In this document: piece after piece, positions 30,022 to 43,100 of the stretch
How positions within the stretch are numbered: the first letter of the stretch is position 1
Layout of the letters: the number at the start of each line of letters is the position of its first letter
Source of the DNA: Plasmodiophora brassicae
Taxonomy: Eukaryota; Endomyxa: Phytomyxea; Phytomyxea; Plasmodiophorida
Direction: 5' to 3'
Length of the DNA: 64,000 nt
Assembly: GCA_036867785.1 (NCBI GenBank)
Contig: CP145416.1
Coordinates: forward strand, 310,001-374,000
Notes under the pieces: model-generated
Seen by the model: only the letters and a program-made list of their open reading frames with translations
Told to the model about the DNA's origin: nothing
The model's database searches: none
Program-made: the position numbers and the translations under genes

Positions 30022-31838
30022 CTATAACGTCGTGTCGAAGGCGTCGACTAATAGTTCTCTGGCGTCGAGGTCGCTTCTGAGCGACCTCGTGGAGAGTTCG
30101 CTCTTGAGCGAGGTCGGGGACGCCGGTTTCATGGCAGTCTGGGCGGCAGCCAGCAGCGCCGTCGCTTCTGCGAGCGATCGTTGCAGGTCGGCGACCTGCT
30201 GCTGTAGGAGCCGGATGTGGGTGTCCTTCGACGCCAGGCCCTGTGCGTCGTGGTCGTTTCGATGGCGGAGCTGCGACGTCAGCAGGCGGGCCTTCCGCAC
30301 CCAGCGGAACCGCTCTTCGCGCAGCGTCAGAAGCGCTTGCTCGGCCAGCTGTCGTTGCGCGCTGAGCTCTTCAGCGCATCGTTGGTGGTCCGCGGGTTGG
30401 GCCTCGCTGATGTCGCTACGGGGCGGCGGCTCCGACGGCGCCGCCCTCCCGGGGACGTCGTCACGCGATGCTTCTCGCAATGTGGACACCTCGGTGCGCA
30501 GCCGCTCGATCTCTTTCTCGAGCGCGTCCGTCCGCGGCGAATGCCGCTCCAGCAACCCGCTGTTGATCGAGTCGGCCCGGCGAAGTTTCCTTTCGTCCAG
30601 GTGGGACAAGTCGGACACGTGTCGTCGATGCCGCGAAACGCGCCCGGACTCGTCGCGACCCTGGACAGACGACGCTGCATCGTCAAACGGTACCGAATCC
30701 GTCGTCGTCGTCGTCGGCGCGCGGCTCAGTGGCTGGCGCACGAGACGCGCGTCACTCGGCAATGCATAGATCTCCATGGCCGACGGCTCGGAATAGAGCA
30801 CGAAGATGGCCGAGTTCGCACCGGAACATACGGTCGATATCACAGCGCGCCGTCCTGGCTGCCCATCCACCATCTGAACCGGGGCGCTCCCATCAGTCAC
30901 GGGCGGGCGTACGACCCGTCCACTGGGACGATATTACGTTGAGGTCCACGAACCCATAGCTGGCTCTGTTGACGGCGTTCCAGCAGTGAACGTCGTTGTG
31001 GGAGTCCAGCGACCAGACGTGGGATCCGTGGCTGACCAGCGACACGATCGGTTGCGAATGCACGTTCAGGACCTGCACGACCGTCTTCTGCGCCGTATCC
31101 CACACAGCCATCGACCCGTCCTGCTGTCCAGAGAACACGGCCGTCGTCGTCGCCAGCACGCAGCGCACCGGCAATCGCGTCCGCCCTCCCGGGCGCCTGG
31201 GCACCGCCAGCCGGTGCAGGATCTCACCCGTCCCGACGTCGAACACAATGAGTCCAGCGTCGCAGGCCGCCCAGACCTCGTCGTCGCCGACCAGCGCCAG
31301 GTCGCGCGCGAAGTCGTCCTGGGCCACCCGCAATGTGACGCCGCCCTGCAGGTCGCGTTGTGTCGTCACCCTGGCGCGTAACACGTTTGGTCAGTACAGG
31401 CGCCCGGCTGGCCACCGCCGCAGCGAGCACAACCGACCCGTTGGAGTCGATGGTCCAGATGGCACTGGGGGCGATGCAGATCCGGGTGACGGCGTGGCGG
31501 CTCTTCGGGACGTGCACGAGCCGTGTCGTGCCGTGCACGTCCCAGGCGCCGAGCTCGCCGTCGCCCATGGCGATCCAGACGCGATGCAGGGGCGCCTGGA
31601 GCGCGATGGCGGTGACCGGGTGCAGGGCGGCCGGCGCCGATTGCGGCACCGGGAACAGCTTACGCAGGAGCTGGCCGGACGAGGCATGCCGGATCGAGAT
31701 GAGGCCGGACGCCGACCCGATCCAGATCGCGTTGCCAATGCGGCACGACGTTATCTGGCGTCCGGCCAGGCGCGTCTGCTTCACCAATTCGTAGTGACGG
31801 CTGAGGGTCCTGGACGGCGTCTTTCGATGCGTCGGCAT
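30022..31838 (-). CDS. Beta-propeller (WD-like) protein with C-terminal coiled coil
   Basis: Three exons (31838-31398, 31345-30938, 30873-30022; introns 52 and 64 bp) give 566 residues. Propeller blades to about residue 330: IWIGSASGLISIRHA, VWIAMGDGELGAWDV, IWTIDSNGSVVLA, VWAACDAGLIVFDVGTGEIL, VFSGQQDGSMAVWDT and VWSLDSHNDVHCWN. Then a Ser/Thr/Arg-rich linker and a coiled coil (TDALEKEIERLRTEVSTLRE; LLQQQVADLQRSLAEATALL). The IWxGxxxGxIxIxD style recalls the propeller of plant and amoeba inositol-phosphatases, but no phosphatase domain follows. Probably a scaffold. The start could also be 31979, giving 47 more residues. Confidence 0.8.
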
Positions 31839-32282
31839 CCTTGAGGGAGCCCCTCCGACCGTCTTGCCGTCGCCAGCAGGCGTACGTCTTCCTGTACACG
31901 ATCCCCCCAATGTAATATCTGCCTGCCCGAGCCTAACTTCAGGGAAACCGTCCCAATCCAGCGGGGGCACGGGTCCCAAGGATTTTATTCAGTACGCTGC
32001 GCTGGCGTCATGTGTGTGCAGGACCCTCCTGTCCTACCGAGTGGCACACCCGCCACAGCAGACCTGCGTCGCGCGCGACCAATGGAGGCAGATGCCGATT
32101 GGGCACCTGTCATCGACAGATTGATCTGCGCATTGGTTCGCGAATGTGCATGGCGTCACCCGGAATCGGTCGTCCACGCGAACCAGGTGACCTTCCGCGC
32201 CATTTGCGGTTTGAATTGGGTTTCAAAACGCCGTTATAGTATCTTTGCCGCATTCATACCTAGTCCTTGCTGTCGCTCCGCC
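31839..32282. other. Divergent intergenic region, 444 bp
   Basis: Between the propeller protein (-) and the ABCA transporter (+). No repeat or supported gene. Confidence 0.5.
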
Positions 32283-35200
32283 ATGGCGCTGCCGTTCTAT
32301 AGCTCTTTCACAGCCCTGCTGTGGAAGAACTGGGTCACGAAGCGGCGAGCTCCGGTCGGATTGCTGATCAAGATGTTCCTCATCGTGCTCTGGTCGCTGG
32401 CGACGAGCTACGCAATTCACGGCCTCGTATCCAAGCAACAGTTACTTGAGGATGCCATCCAGGAGATGAAGATGATGCTGTCGGGCACGGCCGCGGTGAT
32501 GGCGTTGGTCTTCATGTTCATCGTCCTAGAGGTCGTCGGGCTCGTCGTGGAAGAGAAGACGACTCGGAACCGCGAACAGCTTCGGATCATCGGCGTACCT
32601 GAATCGGCGATCGCCACGTCGTGGATTGTGCTCTACGCCCTCATTGTCGTGGTCATTGGCGTGTGCACCTGCGTCGGCGGTCTCCTGTTGTCCAACGTCA
32701 CCGCTCTCGGCTTCTGGGGTTTCGTCACTCTGCACATGATAGCCCTGGGCCCATTCGCGTATTTTCTCTCGTAACGTTCGCGTTTCGTTTGCCGCTCCAT
32801 CCGTATCTGACTGCATATGCCGCAGGGCCTTCTTTGACAACCCAAAGTTAGCGGCATTCTCGGCGTTCATCCTCTATCTACTGCCCGTTGCGCTGCCTGT
32901 CATGGCCAGTATGAGATTCCACAAGTACAATTCCCTGAAAGCCGACGTGCTGGACGCACTGTGCACCGCCACGAACGTTCTTCGATTCTTTCATCCTTCG
33001 ATCGCGTTAGGGGCGTCGATGTCCAGCGCGCCGGCGACCATCTTCTTCGACAACACGACGGATACCATGGACGTGCTCCTGGAGATTGTCATCCCGGTCG
33101 CACATTCCATCATCTACACCCTGCTTGGCGTCTACCTGAACCGCGTCCTGCCATCCAGGTACGGCGCGTCAGCGTCCTGGTTGTACCCGTTGAAGGCACT
33201 GTTCGGCGGCCATAACACCAAATCCCATCACGAAGCCGCTCCTCCCGTTGTCCCAACGGGTACCGATCCGACCCGTTTCGAGTCGGTCGACCACTCGACC
33301 CGGACGGTGGGTGTCAGCGTTCGCGACCTGCGCAAGGAGTACAACGGCGGCGCCATTGTCGCCGTCAATGGTGTCAACCTGGAGATGTTCCAGGGTGAGG
33401 TGTTCGCGTTGCTCGGCCACGTAAGCCATGCCATCTCTGCCCTGAACGCGTTAACAGTACGTAACTGTCAGCTGGCTGTAGAACGGTGCCGGAAAGACCA
33501 CCCTGCTGGAGTGCCTGGCTGGGTCGCATTCGCCGACATCGGGCCAGGCATGGGTCAACGGGTACGAGATCTCGTCCGACATGGACAAGGTTCGTCGCAG
33601 CCTTGGCGTTTGCCCCCAGTTCAGCTCGCTGTACGCGTCGCTGACCGTCCTGGAATCCCTGATGCTCTTCGGGCGCCTGAAGGGACGCAGCGCAGCCGAA
33701 GCGCACCAAGATGCGGTGCAAATCGTGGATGCTCTGGGCCTCACCGACGTGAGCTCTCTTCGGACGCCTGTCCTGTCAGGCGGTCAACAGCGCAAGCTCA
33801 ACGTCGCGCTGTCGTTCACCGGTGGCTCGCGCACCATCATCCTCGACGAGCCATCGTCGGGCATGGATGTTGAATCCCAACTTCAGTTATGGGCAACGAT
33901 CCGCTCCATGAAGCAAGGGCGTACGATCATCCTGACCACGCACAGCATGACGGAGGCGGAGGCGCTCGGCGATCGCATCGCCATCATGTCGGCCGGATCC
34001 GTCCAGTGCCTCGGCACGTCCCTGTTCCTGAAGCGCAACCTCGGCACAGGATACACCTTGTCGCTGTTCGTCGACAATGCCAGTGATGACCAAGTTCAGT
34101 CCTTCGTTTCACGGCATGTCCCAGAAGCCCGTCTCGAAGCGCGATCCGGTGCCGAATTCATCTTCGCCATCCCTCAGGAGGTATGCCAACGCCGCGAATT
34201 AGCTCTGTATGTCAGCGGGGGGTTGACATTCGGGCAACAGGAACCGTCGACAATCGGTGCCCTGCTCACCCAGCTGGAGGCTGCCAAGGAGAATCGCACC
34301 AGCGGCATTGTCGATTACTTCCTGACGCCGTCACGCCTCGAGGACGTCTTCCTTCGCATTGCCCGAGAGCACGAGGAACGTCTGGGTCTGGCCGGCAAGG
34401 AGGTACCCCCGATGCCAGACTTCCAGATCGTCGAGTCCGGCGCCTGGAACCAGATTCTCGTCATGTGCACGTTGCTTCTCTCCGAGTTGAGGTCCGATGT
34501 CGTCCTCTTCCTGTCCCTGGTCCTTCCCGTCGCATTCGCTCTACTGTCCATTGGCTCGCCGTCTCTCTCATCGTTCACCTACTGGCTGTTGTACGCCACT
34601 GTTTTCATTACCAGCGGGGCGAACATTGCCAGCATCAGGGTACGTGCCTGATCTGTCCCCCCGTTGCTGAGTGGCTTCGAAGTCCTGATATCACCTTGCA
34701 GAGCTCCGGGAAGCGCCTGCACATGTCGATCTACGGGATGTCGTTGCCGGTATTCGTCTCGGTCGGCGTGCTGTGGAACACACTTCTCCTCTGTGCTTCG
34801 CTGCTGCTCGTATTCTGCATCCAGTTGGCCAGTTCGACGGTCCCGTTCGCGTTGCACGTCGAACCATTCGTTATGCAGCTCCTCGTCTGCCTGGCCGTCG
34901 CCTCCTTCGGCACGTTCCTGGCGTACGTTTGCAGAAGCGTCGGCGCGCTGCTTGGCACCGCCTCGTTGCTGATCGGCATGGACACGATCATGTGGATCTG
35001 CGACATGATTGCAGCGATAAGTGGTGCGAAGGTTCCACCTGTGCTGTGGGTTGTCCTCGCCGGCATCCACCCGGCATCGTTCTACTCCTGGGTGCCCATC
35101 GCCCGGTTCACCCCGTTAACGCTTGCGCTGATCTTCGCGTCCATGGCGATGTTCTGGGCGACAATGGCCGGCGTCTGCGACTGGATCCTGCTGCACCCTG

Positions 35201-36423
35201 GATTCCGCTTGCGTCTCAAGCACCTGTTTGTCCAGCGCCCCACGTCGCTCAGCAGCGGCAACCCTGTCGACGCCGACGTCCAGGCCGAGATCGACCACGT
35301 CGACAACAGTGATGGCAGCGCTGATCTGCTTCGTCTCCGACATATCGGCAAGGTCTTCGGCAAGACGATCGCCGTCCGCGATGTCACCATGGGCGTTCGT
35401 GGAGGGACGTCGCTGGCGTTCCTCGGAGGTCAGCCCCTATTCAGGTTGCCCACGTCGCGTGCGTTCTGATCTGTCCCCATCTAGTGAATGGATCCGGGAA
35501 GACGACGTCGATCAAGTGCATGCTGGGCGAGGAGGCGCCGTCCCTGGGCTCGATCACTGTGTGCGGCGTCGACGTCGCTGAGTCTCCCAACGAGGCCCGC
35601 CAGCGCATCGCGTACGTGCCACAATTCGACACAGCGCTCATGCCGAAGGTCAGCGGGCGCGGTCACCTGCACATGTACGCGCGTCTGCTGGGTGTCCCGT
35701 CGCACGTTCGCGACGACGTCGTCGAACACCTTATCCAGGGCGTCGGCCTGGAAGTCGGCGCCGATCGCCCGTCGCAGACGTACTCGGGCGGCATGAAGCG
35801 GAAGCTGTCGGTGGCGATCGCCATGCTGGCACGCCGATCTGTCGTCATGCTCGACGAGCCCAGCACCGGTGTCGATCCGGCGTCGCGTCGCCACATGTGG
35901 TCCATGATGAAGGACGTCGGCAACGACCCTGGCAGGTGCCTGCTGCTCACGACGCACGGTAACAGACACAAACACGGTGGCGAACGTTCGTGCACTGACT
36001 GCCTGCGCAGCGTTGGACGAAGCGGAAGCGATCTGCGACCGCATCTCGATCATGGTTGCGGGCGAGGTGATGTGCATCGGGAGCGCCATGCACTTGAAGC
36101 GCAAGTTCGGGTCGCACCTGCAGGTCGACATGGTCGTGGAGCGGGCGGACCAGGCCAGCAGCGTCGCCCGCTGGATGATGGAGACCGTGCCCCGATGCGA
36201 ACTTGTGGAGGCCAGCGAGACGCGTATGCGGTTCTCCGTGCTCAAGACGCCCGACATGTCGCAGGCGCGATTGTTCGAGATCATGCACGGGCAGCACGGG
36301 CAGCCGATCGTCGAGCTGGCCATCAGCACGATCTCGCTCGAGCAGATCTTCATCGACATTGCCCGCAACGGTCGCCTGCAACAGAACGCGCTGTACGTCC
36401 CCATGGCCAGTCTTACAGCCTAG
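32283..36423 (+). CDS. ABCA-family lipid transporter, compact full transporter
   Basis: Six exons (32283-32770, 32826-33420, 33482-34639, 34702-35428, 35485-35958, 36011-36423; introns 52-62 bp) give 1,284 residues in the order TMD1-NBD1-TMD2-NBD2. TMD1 starts FTALLWKNWVTKRRAP, typical of ABCA. NBD1: GHNGAGKTT, LSGGQQRKL, IILDEPSSGMD, TTHSM. NBD2: VNGSGKTT, YSGGMKRKL, VVMLDEPSTGVD, TTHALDEAE. All catalytic motifs are intact in both halves. The family moves lipids across membranes. The protein is much shorter than animal ABCA1-type proteins because the large extracellular loop between TM1 and TM2 is reduced to about 20 residues. Start is the ATG opening the N-terminal amphipathic segment. Confidence 0.94.
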
Positions 36424-36790
36424 TCGGTAGGCCGGGAATACACTCCAGCCCCGTCCACGTGGTATCGTGCGCTTCTGTGCACACCGAGTCGCGCGAGCTC
36501 GAGGCACCGCAGGTAGCAACGATCGACTCTTATTGTGTGCCCCGAACGTGTCTTCCAGTCGGACGTGTGCCTCACACGTCGCGCTTGAGGCAGTGGCGTT
36601 ACCCCTCCTTCACTGAGCAGCGTCGTGGTATCGGTACGCGATACCCTACTACGTATAACATACGTTAGTGCATGCCTGCCGTACACCGGGGCGTTGTGCG
36701 CTCTCGGGCGGGTACGGTCCGTGTTGATCACTAGGCGTGACGCGTGTGTACCCCAGGAGGGCGATCAAACGTGACAAACAAAGCGCGGCC
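36424..36790. other. Intergenic, 367 bp
   Basis: Between ABCA and the alpha-carbonic anhydrase gene, both on the plus strand. No repeat or supported gene seen. Confidence 0.5.
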
Positions 36791-38000
36791 ATGTCACGGG
36801 TGGTGCCGGTCCTGCTCATCGTCGTGCTGGCGCGCCTGAGTGCGCCGCTGACGGTCAACCCAAACTCGAACGTCACGTGGACGTACGCCCGTCAGGACCT
36901 GTGGGCGGCACAGTCGCCGACGTGCGCCTCGAGCCAGCAGTCGCCGATCGCCATCGTCGAGACGGGCGACACCATCTATGACAGCACCATGGCCGGCAAA
37001 CTCAAATGCGCCTACCTCAAGAACAGGACGCCCATGACCGGCCTGGTCAGGAACGACGGGCACACGATCGCCATGGCCTTCAACAGATCCGCCGCCAACG
37101 CCTGCAAGGTGCGTCAGTGCTCACCCGTATCGCAGCAGGGTTCGTTGACCCGCAACCGCCCACAGGGCGTCCCTCTGGCTGTGAACCAGACCGCTCTGTA
37201 CGACCTGGTCGCCATCGACCTTCACTGGGGCGAAACGGATACGAACGGCACTGAGCACTCGGTCAACGGTCTGACACGTGCCGACGCGCGCTACCATCGT
37301 GCATCGCCTGATACCATGGTCAGGGTTGTCGGGGGCACTGGAGGTGCACTACGTGCACATTCTGGCGTCGTACCCGTCGATCCAAGCGGCGTCGGCGGTG
37401 CCGGACGGCGTCTTCATCATCGCGTCCCGCTTCGAGGTCGTCGACGACGGCACTGGCGATCGGCAGCTGGGCGCGCTCGGCGCCCTCGCCAACACGACGG
37501 CGATCCAGACGGGCAACTACGTCCCGTTCCATATCGTCCCACAGGATGTCCTGTCTGGCACCAGCTTCCCGCTCTTCTATTCCTATCGCGGGTAGGCAGA
37601 CGGGCGCGTGCGTCAGTATTGGGTTCCCGATCGCGCCCTGACGTTTGTGCACAGGTCGTTGACGGCGCCGCCCTGCAGCCAGAGCGTGATCTGGGCGTTC
37701 GTCTCGGGGTCGGGGTCGGTGGACCCGGCGACGGTGGCGTCGTTGCGGGCGGCGGCCCGGACCGACGGGACCAGCCTGACGCCGAACGTGCGCGCCCAGC
37801 ACGAGGACAACGGCCGCCCGCTGTACGCGTCGTGGGACCAGGGCTCCGAGTTCGCCGTGTCCACCACGGGCATCATCACGGGCATCATCGTCGCGTTCTC
37901 CGTCGTGATCGTCATCACGGCCGTCGCCTTCCTGGCGCAGTACATGAAGCGCAAGGACGAGACGCGCGATCTCCTCCACTACCACGACGTCGAACTCTGA
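36791..38000 (+). CDS. Membrane-anchored alpha-carbonic anhydrase-like protein
   Basis: Four exons (36791-37108, 37166-37268, 37324-37591, 37655-38000; introns 57, 55 and 63 bp) give 344 residues. Signal peptide (VVPVLLIVVLARLSAPL), then WTYARQDLW, SSQQSPIAI, YDLVAIDLHWG, GTEHSVNG, LEVHYVH and YRGSLTAPPCSQSVIW, the complete alpha-CA order. A C-terminal TM helix (IITGIIVAFSVVIVITAVAFLA) plus a basic tail makes it type I, with the domain outside. The FHFHWG motif is IDLHWG, so the first zinc-ligand His is Asp; the other two His and the gatekeeper Glu/Thr are kept. It may be inactive or have altered zinc binding, like animal CA-related proteins. Confidence 0.9.
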
Positions 38001-38245
38001 TCCCCGCCCGGCACGAAGTAAACCGAACGGCGCTAGTCGAACGACACCGACGAACCATCGCTGTGCTATACGCTGCGTCAGAGCTGCGTCTGCTGCCGCA
38101 GGTGGCGACGATGCGGTGAGTGACGGCAGTGCTCGCCCCGAGGGCAGGGACGACGGCTTGCACCGTCAATCCGGATATCGGGTCGGGGGGACGGCGCCGA
38201 ACGTGGCGCCTTTGGGTCGCGGTCGCCATATCTGGGCTGGCGGCG

Positions 38246-39964
38246 ATGCGCGGCGTCGTGCGCCGACGGCTGTCGTCGGCGGGCGTGGAGGCGGTACGCG
38301 CGCGCAAGGCGGCGCGCGCGCAGGCGGTGACGCGCATGATCGGCGCGGGCACGATCGAGGACGTCGCCGTTCCTGCGCTGCCGAAGGAATACGCCATGCA
38401 CTATCCCCCTCGTACGGTCCCGTTCGCCGAGCGCCATGTTGATCTGCTGGAGGACGTGTTCCGGGACCTGAAGTCGGTGAAGAAGCGCGAGCAGGACCTG
38501 CTGACGGAACCCGCGCCCGACCCCGAGCACGCTCGGGCGCGCTGGCCGGACCGTCCCGAAGTCAGGGAGCTCCTGCAGCGCAGCGATCTGGCGATCGGTG
38601 ATGTGATCGAGCCGAGGAGGCCGGACCCGTACGACGCGGCAGCCGGGCCCGATCAGTTTCGGGACGTGACGCCCCCGCTGCCCGGCACCGTCCCCGCACA
38701 CGCCAACCTGGTCGACATTGGGTTCACTGACTTCGGCGCCCTGCTCGACATGGACTTCCAGAGCGAATTCGCCGACTCGAAGTGGCTCGGCGTGGACCTG
38801 TGCCCGTTCAACTGCGCCAAGACCCGCGTCATGCTGGAGATGATGCGCGTCAAGCATTGCACGGGCCAAGAGATTATGGAGGTGTGGCCGCGACCGACTG
38901 GGTCGTCAGCTCTGTCCCCTAGTCCCGCTGCGTACTGACCGCATGCGCCCCCCTCTGCTACATAGGTGTACATCAACTCGGTGTGGTCGGTCAAAACCGT
39001 GTACCTGTTCGCCGAGGCCGTCTACCGGCTGCTGAATTCGCCAGCGCAGCCAGTAGAGAAATCCGTCCAGAGCATCCTGCGGGCGTGGGCCTGCGCCGTC
39101 GACGCGTTGCACAAGGTCAGCGTCACGTCCGCCGTCCGGCGCCTCGACGATCGAAGCGATTTCCACCGCGTCTGCGGCGACGTCTGCCACCTGCCGACGG
39201 CGCCGGACCGTGCGTCCTGCCTTCGTGCGCTGCTGACGGGTGACTATGTCGGCGCTGGCATGGGCGACGACAGCACCCGCGTCGGCAGCATCGTCTTCTT
39301 CTCGAACCCGGCCATCTTGCAGGCGACGATGACGTTCTCGACGCCCCTGTCTGCGCATGCGTCGTTCGGGCCCGGCCCATCCGGCATCGTTGAGCGAACC
39401 GTGGCCGCGCTGAAGGCCAAGATCGACCGCCTGTGCACCCGAATCGAATGCGGGCAGGTCGAGGCGATGGTGAAGTGTGCCCCCGTTGCAGGCGCCGTCC
39501 AGGCGATCCGTTCGCTGCAGCCGCATCGCATCAGCTGGAACGGCGTCCAGGAGTACATCCAGATCGACGAGTTCCATCAGATGGCCCGGGAGATGTCGTT
39601 CCACGGCCCCGGCACCGAGCACCACTTCGTGTCCCGCCAGTGGCCCAAGTCGATCTTCGGGGCCGACATCTACGACATCGCCGTCGACCATCGCAGCGCG
39701 TTGCTCCAGGAGGGCAGGGACCTCCTGGCGAGGCTGTTCAAGGCGGCCCGGCTGTCCTCCGAGCCGATCATCGACCCGACCAGGCTGGCCAATGCCGTCC
39801 TGGCGAGGCGGTTCGCCCGCACGTACGTCGACTACTTCGTCGCGTCCGCCGGTCGCGACTGTGCCGCCCAGGGCGACATCTCCATTGTGCCACCGCTGCC
39901 GTTCTCCGTGTCGCCCTCGATCATCTGCTTCGCGCTGACCTACCGCAACAAGCCATCGTCGTGA
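38246..39964 (+). CDS. Protein of unknown function, two exons
   Basis: Exons 38246-38881 and 38966-39964 (intron 84 bp) give 544 residues. The first half is charged and ends in a patterned block (IGFTDFGALLDMDFQSEFAD, WLGVDLCPFNCAKTRVMLEM) that continues across the splice as EIMEVYINSVWSVKTVYLFA, which looks like a conserved, folded domain. The C-terminal half contains CDVCHLP-like cysteines and a long alpha/beta region (VGSIVFFSNP, YDIAVDHRSALLQEGRDLLA). No signal peptide or TM segment. I do not recognise a named family. The frame is open 126 bp upstream but without an ATG, so 38246 is the chosen start. Confidence 0.75.
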
Positions 39965-40123
39965 ACAAATACATAGTAGGATGATCCCAGGGCAGCGCTC
40001 AGTACCAACTGTGACGTTCCTGTACGCTTCTGGCTTGGCGCACACGTCATACGCGGGCCCGGTCGTGCATGAACTCGCGTCGGCGTTGGTGAGCAGCGGG
40101 CCTCGGTCATCGACAGAGCAGCG

Positions 40124-43100
40124 ATGCTGCGGCTGGTGGTCGCCGTGCTGGCGGTGCTGGCCTCCGACTCGATCTGCCGAGCCCATGGCGAGTGCGCGTC
40201 GCAGACCCAGAACGTGGTCGTCGTCTATGACCTGTCGGCACCATCCGCCGATATCAACGCCGCCCGCCAATGTAATACGCGATCGTGTGCCGCCGGCCCC
40301 TCGCGCTAACGTCACCCGCGTTGCAGTGGCCGGCACGCTTCTGTCGGGATCCAGTCAGCAATTCTGGGTCGCCGTGCTGACCTACCGCCCGACGTCCACG
40401 GTCACCATGCTGACCAACTTCACGACATCGCGCCTCGTCCAGGAATCCATTGCACAGGGCGGTGTGGCCGGCGTCCCCGTCACCGGGGCCGCGGGCGTCG
40501 GCCTCGGCCAGGCTCTCGTCGCCGCTGGCCTCCTGCTCGAATCCGCCTCCGTCCGATCCGGCGCCAAGATCGTCGTCTTCCCATCGTCCGGGTCCATTAC
40601 AGGTAGGGCGGCGGCGGCGCACCAGGTCCATTTCGCCCACGTGATGGACGGGTGCTAGCGGGCGCGATGAGTGCCGCCCAGGCGCTGAAGGCCGAGGGGC
40701 ACACGATCCTGGCGTCCAGCAGCTTTACCCGCTCGCAGGCGCTGGTGTCGCTCCCGCTGCGCGACAACTTCTTCGCGGTCGCCTACCTGAACCGGGCGCT
40801 GATGTCGATCCGGGGCGACGCTGCCTGGGCCGGCACCTGCCTGGCCACCGCCGGTATGAGCACACACACGCCGGAAACCTGTGTCACACGCGCGCGTCCC
40901 CCATCAATAACGCGCGCTCGACTGCCAGGGTACCATCTGCTGACCTGGGACACGACCCAGTTGTCGCTGTCGGGCGTCCAGGGCGAGTTCTACATGGCGT
41001 ACAGCAACAACGGCGGCCTGACTGTCCAGATCCGGATCGTACGTCCGCCTGCCTCCCCTTCCGGTTCCATCGAGCGACGACGTTGACGCGCGATAACACA
41101 CACACAGGCGCCCTGCACGGCGACGAACGGCTGCCCCGGGATCGTCGGCGTCGCGTTCACCGACGGGACCGCCACCGTGCAAGTTCGCCGACGAATCACG
41201 GCGGACGAATCGCCGCAATCGGTAACCCTGCAATGGCATTACTATCATCATCATCGCCGTGCCAACCGTTCGTTTCCATCAGTTGGTGTCCGTCAACGGT
41301 GGAGCGTTCACGGCGAGCCCATCGTCGACAATGTCGTTAGTGACGCTACAGTGAGGCAGCAGCAGCAGTGCATCACGATCGGCTCCTGACCTTGCCCCTT
41401 CAGACGCGGCGTCGCCGGCGATGGCCTGGAGCACAACCTCGACCTGCTGCAGGCGAACCTGGGGTCATCGTCGCAGCAGACCATCCAGGTCTGGCTCGGC
41501 TGGCAGATGCACGTCCGCATCGACAGCGTTGCCGCGTACGGCCAGATCCTGGGCCTGTGCGGCCTGTTCGACGGGTGCCCCTCCACCGACTTGTACACGC
41601 GTTCCGGTTCGAGCACGACGTTCGCCTAGTACGACGGCCATGATCGCTCAACGGTCGCGCCTGCAGGCACCCGTGTACGGGACGTATCGCCGTTCGCAGA
41701 GTCGTGGCGCGTCCCGCTCCCCGAATCGCTGTTCACGTCGATCGAGGACGCCATGTTCACGGGTGGCACTCAGGCAACCGTATGTCGAGGAGGAACGCGC
41801 GCGCGATTCGTGAAGCGTCTGACGTCTGGTGGCAGGTCTGGCCGCAAGGAGCCCTGGTGGCGTCCGGGGATGCGGCGTCGGCCTGCTCGACCATGTCGGG
41901 CACGTTCCAGTCGCTCTGCCTGTCGGAATCGTCGGGCACCAACGCGCCGTACTACGCGTCGACGATCGAGGACGTGCACGACCTCGACTGCTACGTGTAC
42001 TGTGCCGGCGGCCTGCCACGTTCGTATCCCGCCGCCTCTGGGCAACCGCCCGCTGACGTACCGTACGCGCACAGCACTGGGTGGGGCGCAGACCTGCCTG
42101 CCGTTGTGCACGAACCCGCTCGACCAGGCGGCGCGGCCGGCCACCACGCCGCTGGACACGTACGACGCAGGGAACCTGCCGCCGGTGAACCTGGCCCAGG
42201 TGGACGCGCAGACCACCGTCGTCCAGATGCCGCTGGGCCTGGCCGGCAACTATACGTTCCGCAGCAACCTGGCCAACGCCATGTGCCAGCAGGAACCCGT
42301 CAACGTCACCGGTAAATAACGGGGGGTGTCGTGCGCCCCGAACGCCACCCCGTCGCTGACCGCGATCGCGGCAGTCGCCATCGCGTGCCCGACGAATCAG
42401 TGGATCGCGATGGTCGCGTCGCCGAACCTGACCGTCCCGCTGGGCACGACGCTCAAGCTGCGCGGGTCGGCCGTCTCGTCTGTGGGCCTGAACGTCACCG
42501 CCGCGTGGGCCGTGCTCAGCGCGCCGCCCCGGGCGTCGTACGCCCAGGTCGTCGGTGGGTCGCGTGCCGAGTTCACGCTGAACACGCCCGGCACGTACCT
42601 GTTCCAGCTCGCCGCCGCCGACGGCTGCCTGATGAACCGGTCGCTGCCCGTTGCCGTTGTCGGTAAGCGACGCCCGTCGGCGTGGCGATGCCTGCCGGCG
42701 CGTCTGACGTCGCGAACAGTGACGTGCCCAGCAAATCGCGACCCGCTGGTCGCACACATCGCCCAGGTCACGTCGCAGAGTAACCGCGCGTCGCCCCTGG
42801 GGACTCGGCACCGTTCCGCGCTGACGAGTACGGTCAGGTCCCTGCGAGTTCGACCTGTCGGCGGCGGCGCCAGGCACCTGGTCGCTGCAGTCGTTCGCCG
42901 CGTCCTCGTCGTCGTCGCCCGCCCCGCAACCGTACCTGCTGTCGACGTCGAGCGCCTACGGGCACCTGAACACGCCCGCCTGCAACACGTTCCTGACGCC
43001 GCCGCCCGTCGCCGGCGCATCCCCCGTCCCACAGCAAGCGTCGCCCGCATCGGCACCGTCGTCCCCGTTCGCTGGCACCTGGGTCACCTACGTGTTCGCC

